From: an uncultured Dorea sp.
GTDB taxonomy: Bacteria; Bacillota; Clostridia; Lachnospirales; Lachnospiraceae
Direction of reading: 5' to 3'
Assembly: GCA_910584615.1 (NCBI GenBank)
Contig: CAJUAM010000011.1
Span: forward strand, 1 to 64,000
DNA length: 64,000 nucleotides
Made by a program: the position numbers and the translations under genes. Positions 25,858-35,805 of the stretch are shown piece after piece; position 1 is the first letter of the stretch; every line of letters begins with the position of its first letter. Under the pieces are notes generated by a model, which was not told the DNA's origin, searched no databases, and worked only from the letters and a program-made list of their open reading frames with translations.

Positions 25858-28137
25858 CTATCCGCGGTAATAATTGATAAGACATCCTTTCAGAATGATC
25901 TCTTGCTCAGCGTCTGTCAGATCCCCAAGCTTCCATGTAACTTCTTTCAATGTATCACCCACAATATATGCTTTTATCTCTGCTGTCTGCTCTTTGACCG
26001 CTTTCCGGATGTCCGGCACAAAGATATAGTCACCATTTTTAAAGCTCAACGCATCGTCTTTTTCCTCTGTGATAAACGGAAGCATTCCCCAGTTGATCAG
26101 GTTAGAGCGGTATCTCTTTGTTGCATACTCGTTGGCAATATTAGCCCATCCGCCCAGTACTTTCTGACAGGAGGCAGCCTGCTCTCTGGCAGATCCATCA
26201 CCCGGTTTTACTGCAAATATCGTACTTCCGATACCCAGATTTCCCTTTCCGGTATCCGGATAAACCTCTTTTATCTTTTCCATCACCGGCTTTAGTTCAT
26301 CCAACACATCAAGCGGACACTCTCCTGCCTCAATTGCTTTCTGGGCTTTTTGAACTTCTTTTGCTCTTCCTACATATGCCGGATCTTTTCTTGACAATGC
26401 AAATTCAGCAAGACCAAGCGGATTCGAACGATAAGAAGAAGTCTCGCCGGACGGAATAAGCTCATCTGTTGTAGTAACCGGGTCGTGGATCTCAGATACT
26501 ACTTTCAAAAGAAGATTTTCCGGCAGTGCCGGCATTCCAGGCCAGTCTTTGATATTCGGTCCAAATCTGATCTCAACAGAAGGATCCGCCACTCCATGAC
26601 TGTCAAATACACGATTCGCGTAAATCTTTTCATCAAAATGATATTTCTTTCCCGTATACTCTGCATCTATCGCTGTTGCCGGCGTAAGAAATCCTTTATT
26701 CGCCGCTGTGGCAGCGATAGAACGGGCATCCATCAGCGCAACAGAAGATATCTGCCCGCTCTGGAGCTTAGAACCTTCACGGTTCGGGAAGTTCCTCGTA
26801 GAATGTCTGATAGAAAACGCATTGTTGGCCGGAGTATCTCCCGCACCAAAACAAGGTCCGCAAAACGCTGTCTTTACAATAGTCCCTGCCTGCATAAGCT
26901 CAGCAACCGCACCGTTTTTCACAAGCTCCATATAAATCGGCGTGCTCGCCGGATACACACTGAATGTAAATTCATCCGCGCCGATATAATGTCCTTTTAT
27001 AATATCTGCCGCCGCGCATATATTTTCAAATCCGCCGCCTGCACACCCCGCTATGAGTCCCTGGTCAACATAAAGTCTGCCGCCGCGTATCTTATCCTGA
27101 AGAGAATAATCCACTGCGCCGCCAAGGCTGACTAACGCTTTTTGCTCTACATCATGAAGTATGTCCTTAAGATTTGCATTAACCTCGTCAATCGTATATA
27201 CATTAGATGGATGGAACGGCATCGCGATCATCGGTCTGATCTCGCTTAAGTTCACATATACCATACCATCATAGTAAGTAACAGCTCCCGGTTCCAGCTC
27301 CTTATACTCTTCCTGCCTTCCGTGTATCTCATAGAATTCTTTGATTTTCTCATCCGTTTTCCAAATAGATGACAAACAGGTCGTCTCCGTAGTCATAACA
27401 TCAATCCCGATCCTGAAATCGGCACTCAGCTTCCCAACTCCCGGCCCTACAAATTCCATTACTTTATTGTTCACATATCCATTCGCGAATGTCGCCCCGA
27501 TGATCGCAAGCGCAACATCCTGCGGGCCGACGCCTTTCATTGGTTCTCCGTCCAGATAGATAGCCACAACCTCCGGCATCTTAATATCATAAGTCTTATT
27601 AAGGAGCTGCTTTACGAGTTCCGGACCTCCCTCACCCATAGCCATGGTTCCAAGCGCCCCATAACGGGTATGGCTGTCCGAACCAAGTATCATCTTACCG
27701 CCCCCCGCTAACATCTCACGGGCAAACTGGTGGATAACTGCCTGATGAGGCGGAACATACACACCGCCGTACTTCTTCGCGCAAGTCAGACCAAACATGT
27801 GGTCATCTTCATTGATCGTACCGCCGACCGCGCACAAAGAATTATGACAGTTCGTAAGTACGTAAGGAATCGGGAACTTCTCAAGCCCTGACGCCCTCGC
27901 CGTCTGTATGATCCCGACAAAGGTAATGTCATGAGAAGTCAGTTTATCAAATTTAATCTGCAGCCTGTCCATGTTTCCCGATGTATTATGATCTTCTAAA
28001 ATATGGTAGGCCATTGTATTTTTTGCAGCCTCAGCCGCCGTTATATCTTGTCCTGTCTTTGCCTTCACTTCCTGCAAAGTCTCTGCGATCTCTGTTCCAT
28101 TTAACAGATATACACCTTTATCATAAAGCTTCACCAT
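25858..28137 (-). CDS. aconitase-family hydratase (YbhJ-like)
   Basis: The 759-residue protein has the aconitase superfamily layout: CHNSLCAVGGTINEDDHMFG and LGSDSHTRYGALGTMAMGEGG in the N-terminal domains, ACGPCFGAGD-like FCGPCFGAGDTPANNAFS with cluster cysteines, and a swivel domain with YATKRYRSNLINWGMLPF. It resembles E. coli YbhJ, whose reaction is not firmly known. AGGAGG lies 11 bases before the ATG. It lies between the IclR and CdaR-type regulators with its own terminator. A [4Fe-4S] lyase acting on a sugar-acid or dicarboxylate is plausible. Confidence 0.82.
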   Translation of the reverse strand: MVKLYDKGVYLLNGTEIAETLQEVKAKTGQDITAAEAAKNTMAYHILEDHNTSGNMDRLQIKFDKLTSHDITFVGIIQTARASGLEKFPIPYVLTNCHNSLCAVGGTINEDDHMFGLTCAKKYGGVYVPPHQAVIHQFAREMLAGGGKMILGSDSHTRYGALGTMAMGEGGPELVKQLLNKTYDIKMPEVVAIYLDGEPMKGVGPQDVALAIIGATFANGYVNNKVMEFVGPGVGKLSADFRIGIDVMTTETTCLSSIWKTDEKIKEFYEIHGRQEEYKELEPGAVTYYDGMVYVNLSEIRPMIAMPFHPSNVYTIDEVNANLKDILHDVEQKALVSLGGAVDYSLQDKIRGGRLYVDQGLIAGCAGGGFENICAAADIIKGHYIGADEFTFSVYPASTPIYMELVKNGAVAELMQAGTIVKTAFCGPCFGAGDTPANNAFSIRHSTRNFPNREGSKLQSGQISSVALMDARSIAATAANKGFLTPATAIDAEYTGKKYHFDEKIYANRVFDSHGVADPSVEIRFGPNIKDWPGMPALPENLLLKVVSEIHDPVTTTDELIPSGETSSYRSNPLGLAEFALSRKDPAYVGRAKEVQKAQKAIEAGECPLDVLDELKPVMEKIKEVYPDTGKGNLGIGSTIFAVKPGDGSAREQAASCQKVLGGWANIANEYATKRYRSNLINWGMLPFITEEKDDALSFKNGDYIFVPDIRKAVKEQTAEIKAYIVGDTLKEVTWKLGDLTDAEQEIILKGCLINYYRG

Positions 28138-28269
28138 GTTACTTTATTCCTCCTGTTCTTATATCTCTCTTTCTACATCCCCCATTTTATCACATTTTCT
28201 TTATATTACAATACCACGGTACCATGATTTCAATATCATTATAAATCAGGCAGGTCTTACAAAATCCCC

Positions 28270-29355
28270 TTATCCTTTCACAGATCTCATATGATCAGCT
28301 ACCATCATAGCTATCTTGAATGTCAGCGCGTCATCGAATACTCTCACATCAAGCCCTGTCCGTTTCTGTATTTTCTCCAGCCTGTACACCAATGTATTAC
28401 GGTGGATATAAAGCTGCCTTGCTGTCTCAGATATATTCAGATTATTATCAAAAAATGTAAATACTGTCTGCAGCTCTTCATCATCAAACATACCGTCTAC
28501 TTCGCCTTCAAATACTTCACTGAGAAACATCTTGCACAAAGATTCCGGGAGCTGATGGATCAGTCTGCCTATTCCAAGTTCATTATATGCCAGGATCGTC
28601 TTCTCTTCATAAAATACTCTTCCTACTTCAAGAGCCATGTCTGCCTCTTTATAGGATTTGGATACGTCTTTAAGCTCCTCAACAATCGTGCCATAAGACA
28701 CTCGCACACTTACCATAGCTTCCATATTCAGCGTATCCGCGATCGTTCTTGCCGTTTTCCCTAAATGGGTGTAATCTTCTGTATTTTCTACTGCCTTCAC
28801 AAGAATCACATGCTTTTCATCAACTGCCGTAACAAAATCTCTGGTTCCGGTTGCGTACAATCCCTTCAGCGTATCTAAAATCAGGTTTTCGCCTTCATTT
28901 CTTGCTTCAACCAAAAACACTGCCCGCCGAAGTTCTACAGGAATCTTCATCTTCTTTGCCTGATTATAAATATCGACCAGCAACAGATTATCTAATATCA
29001 GATTCTGGATAAAACGGTTCTTATCCATCTTTTCTTTATAAACAAACAAAAGATTAGACAGCTGGCTCGCTCCCATCTCTCCCGCCATCGAAAGGGCCCC
29101 CCCTTCTCCTGCCAGCGCCAGTATATAGGTTGGCTTTTCCTCATCATATACAAGGAACATTCCCACACCGTCTCCAATTCTCACCGGCTCTTCCACTACC
29201 GTTTCACAGAACATTAAAATCCTCTTATCTAAGCCAATCATCTTTTCACTGGTCATGACAAGGCAGATCCCTCTCATATCCCATACCGCACATTCAAATC
29301 CGGTTATTTTTTTGATATCCTGCACCGTTTTGTGCAAGATCTGATTCGATAACAA
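28270..29355 (-). CDS. CdaR/PucR-type transcriptional regulator
   Basis: The 361-residue protein starts with a sugar-diacid recognition-like domain (LLSNQILHKTVQDIKKITG), has a GGDEF-like middle region (SYGTIVEELKDVSKSYKEADMALEVG) and ends with a PucR helix-turn-helix (NNLNISETARQLYIHRNTLVYRLEKIQKRTGLD). CdaR proteins sense glycerate or sugar diacids. AGGAGG lies seven bases before a TTG at 29355, so I choose TTG over the ORF's upstream start. It lies 132 bp upstream of the hydratase gene and may control it. Confidence 0.88.
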   Translation of the reverse strand: MLSNQILHKTVQDIKKITGFECAVWDMRGICLVMTSEKMIGLDKRILMFCETVVEEPVRIGDGVGMFLVYDEEKPTYILALAGEGGALSMAGEMGASQLSNLLFVYKEKMDKNRFIQNLILDNLLLVDIYNQAKKMKIPVELRRAVFLVEARNEGENLILDTLKGLYATGTRDFVTAVDEKHVILVKAVENTEDYTHLGKTARTIADTLNMEAMVSVRVSYGTIVEELKDVSKSYKEADMALEVGRVFYEEKTILAYNELGIGRLIHQLPESLCKMFLSEVFEGEVDGMFDDEELQTVFTFFDNNLNISETARQLYIHRNTLVYRLEKIQKRTGLDVRVFDDALTFKIAMMVADHMRSVKG

Positions 29356-29421
29356 ATGGCCACCTCCTACATTTCTCCATTCTATCACATGACAGAAACC
29401 GTGTCTAATGATTTTGATTCT

Positions 29422-29455
29422 AAAAAAACCGGCTCTCGTCTCGCGAAAGCCGGTT
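29422..29455 (-). terminator. intrinsic terminator after msmK
   Basis: On the minus strand AACCGGCT pairs with AGCCGGTT around a 13-nt loop, followed by T6. It lies about 18 bp past the stop of the ATPase gene. Confidence 0.85.
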
Positions 29456-29473
29456 CTAACTCATGGTTATAAA

Positions 29474-30586
29474 CTAATTTGTAATTGCCTCTTCTGTCTC
29501 TTTATCAAATACATGAATCTTAGAAGCATCAAGCGCGAACTTAACTGTATCGCCTGTTCTTGCCTTTGTGCTAGGCTCAACTCTTGCTGTCATGCTGGCA
29601 CCCTCATAATCAAAGTATAAGAATACTTCCGCGCCAAGCATCTCGTATACACGGATCTTAGCTTCAATAACTGTTTCAGGAGACTTAGCAAGGAAGTCTG
29701 GCTCATCATGAACATCTTCCGGACGAATACCAAGAACAACTGTCTTTCCGTTATATCCGCCGTCAATAAGCTTTTTAGCCTTCTCTGGCGCAAGCTTGAT
29801 CTCTGAAGGACCAGCTACAAGGTATACATCATTGCCTTTTACTTTACATGTCGCATCTACAAAGTTCATCTGAGGTGATCCGATGAATCCTGCAACGAAC
29901 AGATTGCATGGTGCATCATAAAGTACCTGAGGTGTATCTACCTGCTGAACGATACCTGCATTCATAACTACAATTCTTGTACCAAGAGTCATAGCCTCTG
30001 TCTGGTCATGTGTTACATAAATGATAGTTGTACCAAGTCTCTGATGAAGCTTGGAAATCTCAATACGCATCTGTCCACGGAGCTTAGCATCCAAGTTGGA
30101 AAGAGGCTCATCCATAAGGAATACCTTAGGACTACGTACAATTGCACGTCCCATAGCAACACGCTGTCTCTGACCACCGGAAAGAGCCTTCGGCTTACGC
30201 TCAAGCAATGCTTCCAGGTCAAGGATCCTAGCTGCCTCACGAACCATCTTATCAATCTCATCTTTCGGTATCTTTCTTAACTTAAGACCGAATGCCATAT
30301 TATCATATACTGTCATATGCGGATACAGAGCATAGTTCTGGAATACCATCGCAATATCTCTGTCCTTAGGCTCTACATCGTTCACTAACTTATCGCCGAT
30401 GTATAATTCACCGCTGGTAATCTCTTCCAGACCAGCCACCATACGAAGCGTTGTAGATTTACCACATCCTGAAGCTCCTACAAAAATAATAAATTCTTTG
30501 TCTTCAATCTCAAGGTTGAAGTCTTTAACTGCTACATATCCGTTAGGATAAGTCTTGTTAATGTGACGTAAAGATAAACTTGCCAT
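29474..30586 (-). CDS. msmK: MsmK/UgpC-type ABC transporter ATPase
   Basis: The 370-residue ATPase energises CUT1 sugar importers. It has Walker A GASGCGKST, signature LSGGQRQRVAMGRAIVR, Walker B VFLMDEPLSNLDAK, and the C-terminal OB/TOBE regulatory part (GIRPEDVHDEPDF). TAGGAGGG precedes the ATG. No permease or binding-protein genes of a CUT1 system lie beside it, so it is probably a shared ATPase serving several importers, as MsmK does in streptococci. It is monocistronic with its own terminator. Confidence 0.93.
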   Translation of the reverse strand: MASLSLRHINKTYPNGYVAVKDFNLEIEDKEFIIFVGASGCGKSTTLRMVAGLEEITSGELYIGDKLVNDVEPKDRDIAMVFQNYALYPHMTVYDNMAFGLKLRKIPKDEIDKMVREAARILDLEALLERKPKALSGGQRQRVAMGRAIVRSPKVFLMDEPLSNLDAKLRGQMRIEISKLHQRLGTTIIYVTHDQTEAMTLGTRIVVMNAGIVQQVDTPQVLYDAPCNLFVAGFIGSPQMNFVDATCKVKGNDVYLVAGPSEIKLAPEKAKKLIDGGYNGKTVVLGIRPEDVHDEPDFLAKSPETVIEAKIRVYEMLGAEVFLYFDYEGASMTARVEPSTKARTGDTVKFALDASKIHVFDKETEEAITN

Positions 30587-30682
30587 TTTAATAGCCCTCC
30601 TAGTATTTTCTCCAATAATAGATTTTCAACATTTCTTTTGCTAATAAAGAGTATATTAAAAAAGAATGCTTCGGGGTATACC

Positions 30683-30727
30683 CAAGTTGAACAATTTTTC
30701 TAAATTATTCTATACAAATTGAACAAT
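30683..30727. repeat. paired 13-bp direct repeats upstream of msmK
   Basis: CAAGTTGAACAAT (30683-30695) and CAAATTGAACAAT (30715-30727) differ at one base and are 32 bp apart, about three helical turns. They lie in the 168-bp region upstream of msmK and could be regulator sites. Confidence 0.5.
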
Positions 30728-30754
30728 CAGATAGTTTTATTGTCAAAACACTGC

Positions 30755-31600
30755 TCATTCCTGTTCAAGCAGCATTTGGTAAACGTCTCTTTTTCCTACT
30801 CCTCTGTCTTTTGCCACCCGTTTCATAGCCTCCTTTTTGCTCAGTCCCTTCTTAAGATACTGCTCCATATGCTCCTTCAACGGCAGTTTTTCCCACTGTT
30901 CTTGTTCTTCCTTAAGTCTCTCTTCATCGGATCTTCCTTCTATTATAAGAACATATTCTCCCTTCGCCTCATGCTCTTTATAATAAGCTGCTGCCTCATC
31001 GATCGTCGTCCCAAATACCGTTTCATGTCTTTTGGTCAGCTCCTTACAGATACTAAGCCTCCGGTTTCCGAGTGTCTCCTTAAGCAGTATAAGAGTCCGC
31101 AAAAGCCTGTGGGGAGCCTCATATATGATGATCGTCCTCATTTCCCCTTTTAAATCCTCAAGCACCCTTTGCCGCTCTTTCTTGTCCGCCGGAAGAAACG
31201 CCTCAAATACGAACCGTCTCGTAGAAAGCCCTGATATGGTCAACGCAGTGATACATGCCGCCGCCCCAGGAACTGCTGTTACAAAAATTCCCGCCTCATG
31301 GCACATTGCAACCAGCTCTTCCCCCGGGTCCGAGATCCCCGGCGTGCCTGCATCTGTTATCAGTGCGATATTTTCTCCGTCAAGCAGCCGTTTTACAAGC
31401 ATTTTCCCCTTTTCAACCTTATTGTACTCGTGGTAGCTTGTCATAGGTGTCTTTATTTCAAAATGATTTAAAAGTTTAATACTGTTGCGGGTATCCTCTG
31501 CCGCGATCAAATCTACTTCCTTCAATATACGTATGCCGCGAAATGTCATATCCTCAAGATTGCCTATCGGAGTGGCACATAGGTATAAAGTACCTGTCAT
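30755..31600 (-). CDS. rsmI: 16S rRNA (cytidine1402-2'-O)-methyltransferase
   Basis: The 281-residue SAM-dependent enzyme methylates C1402 of 16S rRNA at the decoding centre. It shows LYLCATPIGNLEDMTFRGI, IAAEDTRNSIKLLNHF, LITDAGTPGISDPGEEL and VPGAAACITALTISGL. AAGGAG seven bases before the ATG at 31600 decides the start; this ATG overlaps the stop of the upstream trmN-like gene as ATGA, so the two are translationally coupled. Confidence 0.95.
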   Translation of the reverse strand: MTGTLYLCATPIGNLEDMTFRGIRILKEVDLIAAEDTRNSIKLLNHFEIKTPMTSYHEYNKVEKGKMLVKRLLDGENIALITDAGTPGISDPGEELVAMCHEAGIFVTAVPGAAACITALTISGLSTRRFVFEAFLPADKKERQRVLEDLKGEMRTIIIYEAPHRLLRTLILLKETLGNRRLSICKELTKRHETVFGTTIDEAAAYYKEHEAKGEYVLIIEGRSDEERLKEEQEQWEKLPLKEHMEQYLKKGLSKKEAMKRVAKDRGVGKRDVYQMLLEQE

Positions 31601-32388
31601 ATAGTTTCTCCTTCTGCCCGGGCTTTTTCTTCCCAGCAATGATGTATCCTCATAACTTCATCCGTATACTTTCCTTCTTTTCCATACACGATTAACGGCG
31701 GTCCTACCTTCATCCTTGGATTAGCGCCTTTGATCCCGCCGATAAGAACCATATTCGGCTCTTTATCCGCAAACGGATAGACAAGACGCAGCTCCTTCGG
31801 CTCAATTCCATGCACGCACATTTTAGAAAGTATCTCCGGCAGTCTGAAAGGTCTGTGCACCATATAGAATCTTCCTTTTACTTTCAATATCTTAGCGCTT
31901 TGTTCTAAAATATCGTCTAACGTGCACAGAACCTCATGCCGCGCAACATGTAATGCCTCACTGCTGTTGCGAAGTCCGTGTTTTCCTATCATATATGGCG
32001 GATTCGTCGTAACCACCTCAAAAGAGGCGGCCCCGAACTTAAGAACTGCCTCTTTAATATCTCCTGTTACAATATCTATTTTTGATTCCAGCCCGTTGTA
32101 CGCCACGCTCCTTCTTGCCATGTCCGCACTCTCTTTTTGTATCTCCAGTCCGGTATAATGTTCTCCGTCCGTTTTCGCCTCTAAAAGGATAGGCAAAATT
32201 CCCGTCCCCGTCCCCAGATCAAGCACTCTCTCATTCCTCTTCACCTTCACAAATGAGGAAAGCAGCACCGCATCCATTCCAAAACAAAACCGCCCCGGAT
32301 GCTGGATGATACGATATCCTTTGATCTGCAGATCGTCCAGTCTCTCCCCCGTACAAAGTAAGCTATCTTTTCTCATTTCGTACACCAC
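31597..32388 (-). CDS. tRNA1(Val) adenine-N6 methyltransferase family (YfiC/TrmN-like)
   Basis: The 263-residue methyltransferase has the SAM motif VLDLGTGTGILPILL and the catalytic NPPYM typical of N6-adenine enzymes. The family modifies A37 of tRNA-Val in E. coli; the exact RNA substrate here is unproven. The start is uncertain: two GTG codons and an ATG at 32376 follow closely after the ricT stop, none with a strong ribosome site. It sits in the holB-ricT-trmN-rsmI order common in Clostridia. Confidence 0.87.
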   Translation of the reverse strand: MVYEMRKDSLLCTGERLDDLQIKGYRIIQHPGRFCFGMDAVLLSSFVKVKRNERVLDLGTGTGILPILLEAKTDGEHYTGLEIQKESADMARRSVAYNGLESKIDIVTGDIKEAVLKFGAASFEVVTTNPPYMIGKHGLRNSSEALHVARHEVLCTLDDILEQSAKILKVKGRFYMVHRPFRLPEILSKMCVHGIEPKELRLVYPFADKEPNMVLIGGIKGANPRMKVGPPLIVYGKEGKYTDEVMRIHHCWEEKARAEGETI

Positions 32389-32393
32389 TTTAT

Positions 32394-33305
32394 TTAATTA
32401 TCATCCAGTCTGGAAGCACTGTTTTTCTCTTCCAGGCGTTTAAGCTCTTCTAGTTCCTCTTTCGAAAGCTTCGCATCCTTTTTCCGGCGCTTGGGTTTGA
32501 ATTTAAGATCCGAAGCATGATATTCCCGTATTTCCTTTTCATCATTATCCAGTGTCACGATTACCTTTACAAGCTGACGCAGCACATTGACCGACTGCAC
32601 ATCTCCTTTAAGCCCCTCAGGTGTCGTTACATGATCACCATTACCAGGCAGATGACTGTTAAGCTCCTCATAGATTTCCTCCTCATTCGTCAGACAGCAC
32701 ATCAGCCTGCCGCACACACCGGAGATTTTCGTCGGATTCAGCGACAGATTTTGTTCCTTCGCCATCTTGATAGACACCGGCGCAAACTCAGACAGATACG
32801 TATTGCAGCAGAGCGGCCGTCCGCAGATCCCTATCCCGCCCCGTATCTTCGTCTCGTCTCGCACACCGATCTGCCGAAGTTCGATCCTTGTCCTGAACAC
32901 ACTCGCCAGATCCTTCACAAGTTCCCGAAAATCAATCCTTCCATCAGCCGTAAAGTAAAAAAGCACCTTATTATTATCAAAAGTATATTCTGCATCGATC
33001 AGTTTCATTTCAAGCCCGCGCTTACGGATCTTTTCCAGACATATCTCAAATGCTTCTTTTTCTTTTTCGTGATTCTTAGCTTCTTTTCTCTTATCTTCCT
33101 CTGTCGCGATCCGGATAACCTGCTTAAGGGGCTGGGTTATCCTTTCATCTTCTACATCCTTTGGTCCCGTTACCACAGAGCCAAACTCCACCCCTCTGGC
33201 AGTCTCTACGATCACTTTGTCTCCGGTTTTAATATCATGCTTTCCGGGAGCAAAAAAATATATCTTTCCTGCCGGCCGGAATCTTACCCCTATTACTTTG
33301 GTCAT
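32394..33305 (-). CDS. ricT: RicT (YaaT), PSP1 domain protein
   Basis: The 303-residue protein belongs to the YaaT/RicT family, part of the RicAFT complex that in Bacillus affects RNase Y processing, sporulation and competence. Cluster-type cysteines are visible in GGIGICGRPLCCNTYL and SGVCGRLMCCL, and the N-terminal part reads VIGVRFRPAGKIYFF. The C-terminus is basic then acidic (KPKRRKKDAKLSKEELEEL). Its ribosome site AAAGGAG is embedded in the last codons of holB. Confidence 0.93.
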   Translation of the reverse strand: MTKVIGVRFRPAGKIYFFAPGKHDIKTGDKVIVETARGVEFGSVVTGPKDVEDERITQPLKQVIRIATEEDKRKEAKNHEKEKEAFEICLEKIRKRGLEMKLIDAEYTFDNNKVLFYFTADGRIDFRELVKDLASVFRTRIELRQIGVRDETKIRGGIGICGRPLCCNTYLSEFAPVSIKMAKEQNLSLNPTKISGVCGRLMCCLTNEEEIYEELNSHLPGNGDHVTTPEGLKGDVQSVNVLRQLVKVIVTLDNDEKEIREYHASDLKFKPKRRKKDAKLSKEELEELKRLEEKNSASRLDDN

Positions 33306-33308
33306 AAA

Positions 33309-34298
33309 TCAGTTCTCCTTTATTGTCAGGAACAAAAGTTCCATTACAAGCTCAAAATTAACATTCGCCTTAAGCCTGGACTTTGCTTTCTCAAGACCGG
33401 CGATGATATTCTGAATACCTTCATAAGAGCTTGTTTTCGCCTGCTCCTTAATGTATTTTATCTGGTCTTTAAACACAAGCTTATCAATCTCTTTTGTCGC
33501 CTTATAAAGCAGGACATCCCGATACCAAATCATGATGATATCAAAATAATCCATAATCTCCAGTTTATATACCGTGACATTATTCACGGCTGCGACAACT
33601 TCAGAAAATTCCATCTCACGGATGTATTTAAGAAGCTTGATCGCTTCTTCCTTAATTTCGTTAAAATGCTCTGAATGAGCAAGCATGATAGCCCGCCCCA
33701 TATTTCCCTGCGCAAATGCCGTGCAGACATCTGCTTTATAATCCGGAACCTCAAGCATCTCCATCAAATATTTTTTGATCAGAGTATTCCTGATGTTGCG
33801 CAGCTTAAGCATCACACACCTTGAATTGATAGTAGGAAGCAGCGTCTCCGCGTTCTCTGTCAGCAGTATGATAACTGCATACTCCGGCGGTTCCTCGATA
33901 GTCTTAAGCAGCGCGTTCTGAGCCTGCGTTGTCATAAGCTCTGCCCTGTCAATAATATATATCTTATATGGTCCCTGATATGGCTTTATCATAACCGTAT
34001 CATTTACCTGTCTGCGGATATCATCCACACTGATCGTATTCGGCTTTTCATGGGCAACCCATATAATATCCGGATGGTTATTGCTCTCCGCCTGTTTACA
34101 GGAGTGACAGGTATTACACGGGTCCGGCCCTTTTTTCTCACACAGCAGCGTCATGGCAAACAGGCTTGCCAGCATCTTCTTGCCGGAACCTCTCGCGCCA
34201 TTCATAATATAAGCATGTGACACCTTCTCCATCGATACCGCATTTCTAATATACTGTATTATATCTTTGTGTCCTACTACATCCTTAAAGCTTCCCAT
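33309..34298 (-). CDS. holB: DNA polymerase III delta' subunit
   Basis: The 329-residue clamp-loader subunit has an AAA fold with GARGSGKKMLASLF (altered P-loop, usual for delta'), the zinc module CEKKGPDPCNTCHSCK, and the sensor region YIIDRAELMTTQAQNALLKTIEEPP. It works with delta and tau/gamma to load the beta clamp. GGGAG seven bases before the ATG at 34298 selects this start over a longer ORF. A tmk gene, often just upstream in Firmicutes, is not present here. Confidence 0.93.
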   Translation of the reverse strand: MGSFKDVVGHKDIIQYIRNAVSMEKVSHAYIMNGARGSGKKMLASLFAMTLLCEKKGPDPCNTCHSCKQAESNNHPDIIWVAHEKPNTISVDDIRRQVNDTVMIKPYQGPYKIYIIDRAELMTTQAQNALLKTIEEPPEYAVIILLTENAETLLPTINSRCVMLKLRNIRNTLIKKYLMEMLEVPDYKADVCTAFAQGNMGRAIMLAHSEHFNEIKEEAIKLLKYIREMEFSEVVAAVNNVTVYKLEIMDYFDIIMIWYRDVLLYKATKEIDKLVFKDQIKYIKEQAKTSSYEGIQNIIAGLEKAKSRLKANVNFELVMELLFLTIKEN

Positions 34299-34335
34299 GT
34301 CGTATCTCCCTTTTATTTTTCTAAAATACTGTAAT

Positions 34336-35769
34336 CTATATCTGTTCATTGACTAAAACTTCAATGTATCTTTCCCTTTTTAATCCCTCAATAGAATATC
34401 CTTTAACCTGATACCACTCAAGCAGGCCGACCGCCTCCTCTGTGATCCTCTCCCCCGGCACGATCAAAGGACTCCCCGGCGGATACAGATAAGCATACTC
34501 TACAGAGATATATCCGATGGCAGACTCCCATAAGACCAATCTGGTTCCCGCTTTGCCTGTCCTTACCCGCTCTGCGGTTCTGGCAATATTATATACCGGT
34601 TCTGCACGGGGGATCTCTTCCATCTTCAGACATATTCCTTCTTTTTTATTATGATCTATCTTATTATCAATCCTATACAATGCATTTGTCAACCGTTCTA
34701 AGCCTTCTTTTGTATCTGATACAGAAGTCATGGCAAGAACATAATTTCCTGCCGCCATCTCCATCTGCAGATGATACTCAGAAAGCAGCCGGTTTAATAA
34801 TGCCGATCCTGTGTCCCCCGAACATCCCGCATAAATAATAAGCTTGGATATATCATAACATTGTGTACGGACTAACTCAAGACACTTAAGCCCTAAAAGT
34901 TTCTCACGGACCTTACAAAGCTCTGCAACATACCGCTCAAACATCTCGTCTGCATGGCTTTGAAGCTCCTGTATACATAAATCAATACTCGCCATCAATA
35001 CATAAGACGGGCTGGAAGTCTGGAGCATATCCAGATACTCTTTCACTCTTCTTCTGTCAATCCTGTCCCCATTCATATGAAGAAGTGCCGTCTGGGTCAA
35101 TGACGGCAGGGTTTTGTGCACACTGTGGATAACGATATCCGCACCGCACCTGTTCGCATTTTCCGGAAACGCATTGTGAAAACCAAAATGAGCCCCATGC
35201 GCTTCGTCTACGATCAATGGCAGTCCCTTCGCATGCACCGCCTTTGCGATGGCAGTCACATCTGACACTACCCCGTCATAAGTCGGCGATACGATCACAA
35301 CTGCCCTGACCTTCGGATAACGCTCAAGGGCTTCTATAACATCCTGCGGTCTAATCTCCGTATTCAGCCCCACCCGGCTGTCAAACCCCGGATATAAATA
35401 GACCGGATTCAACTCATTTAAATTTATGGCATGATACACAGACTTGTGGCAATTTCTTGCCACAAGTATGGTATCTCCTTTTTCAGTTATTCCGCATACA
35501 GCACTCAGGATTCCGACCGTGCTTCCATTGACAAGAAAATGCGTCTCATCTGCATGAAAAACTCTGGCTGCCCTTTCCTGCGCATTTTTCAGAATCCCCC
35601 GCGCGTGATGAAGATCATCAAAACCGTCAATCTCTGTAATATCTATGTCATACGGAAGACTCACCCCGCCGCCGGCTTTTCGTATGCCGCGCCTTTTATG
35701 CCCCGGCATGTGGAATCCATAATAATCCGAACTGCTGTAGCTTTTTAACTTATCATATAGTGTGCTCAT
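34336..35769 (-). CDS. Orn/Lys/Arg decarboxylase-family PLP enzyme
   Basis: The 477-residue protein is a short, wing-less member of the fold-type I ornithine/lysine/arginine decarboxylases (YaaO/SpeA-like). It has FHMPGHKRR at the N-terminus, THFLVNGSTVGILSAV, IVDEAHGAHFGF, and the PLP lysine in SVHKTLPSLTQTALLHM. It may make a polyamine precursor such as agmatine or cadaverine; substrate is not decided by sequence. ATG at 35769 is preferred over an upstream TTG. Lies between pgi and holB. Confidence 0.88.
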   Translation of the reverse strand: MSTLYDKLKSYSSSDYYGFHMPGHKRRGIRKAGGGVSLPYDIDITEIDGFDDLHHARGILKNAQERAARVFHADETHFLVNGSTVGILSAVCGITEKGDTILVARNCHKSVYHAINLNELNPVYLYPGFDSRVGLNTEIRPQDVIEALERYPKVRAVVIVSPTYDGVVSDVTAIAKAVHAKGLPLIVDEAHGAHFGFHNAFPENANRCGADIVIHSVHKTLPSLTQTALLHMNGDRIDRRRVKEYLDMLQTSSPSYVLMASIDLCIQELQSHADEMFERYVAELCKVREKLLGLKCLELVRTQCYDISKLIIYAGCSGDTGSALLNRLLSEYHLQMEMAAGNYVLAMTSVSDTKEGLERLTNALYRIDNKIDHNKKEGICLKMEEIPRAEPVYNIARTAERVRTGKAGTRLVLWESAIGYISVEYAYLYPPGSPLIVPGERITEEAVGLLEWYQVKGYSIEGLKRERYIEVLVNEQI

Positions 35770-35805
35770 AACACGCTCTTTGCATTCTTTTATTATAATT
35801 TTCAA

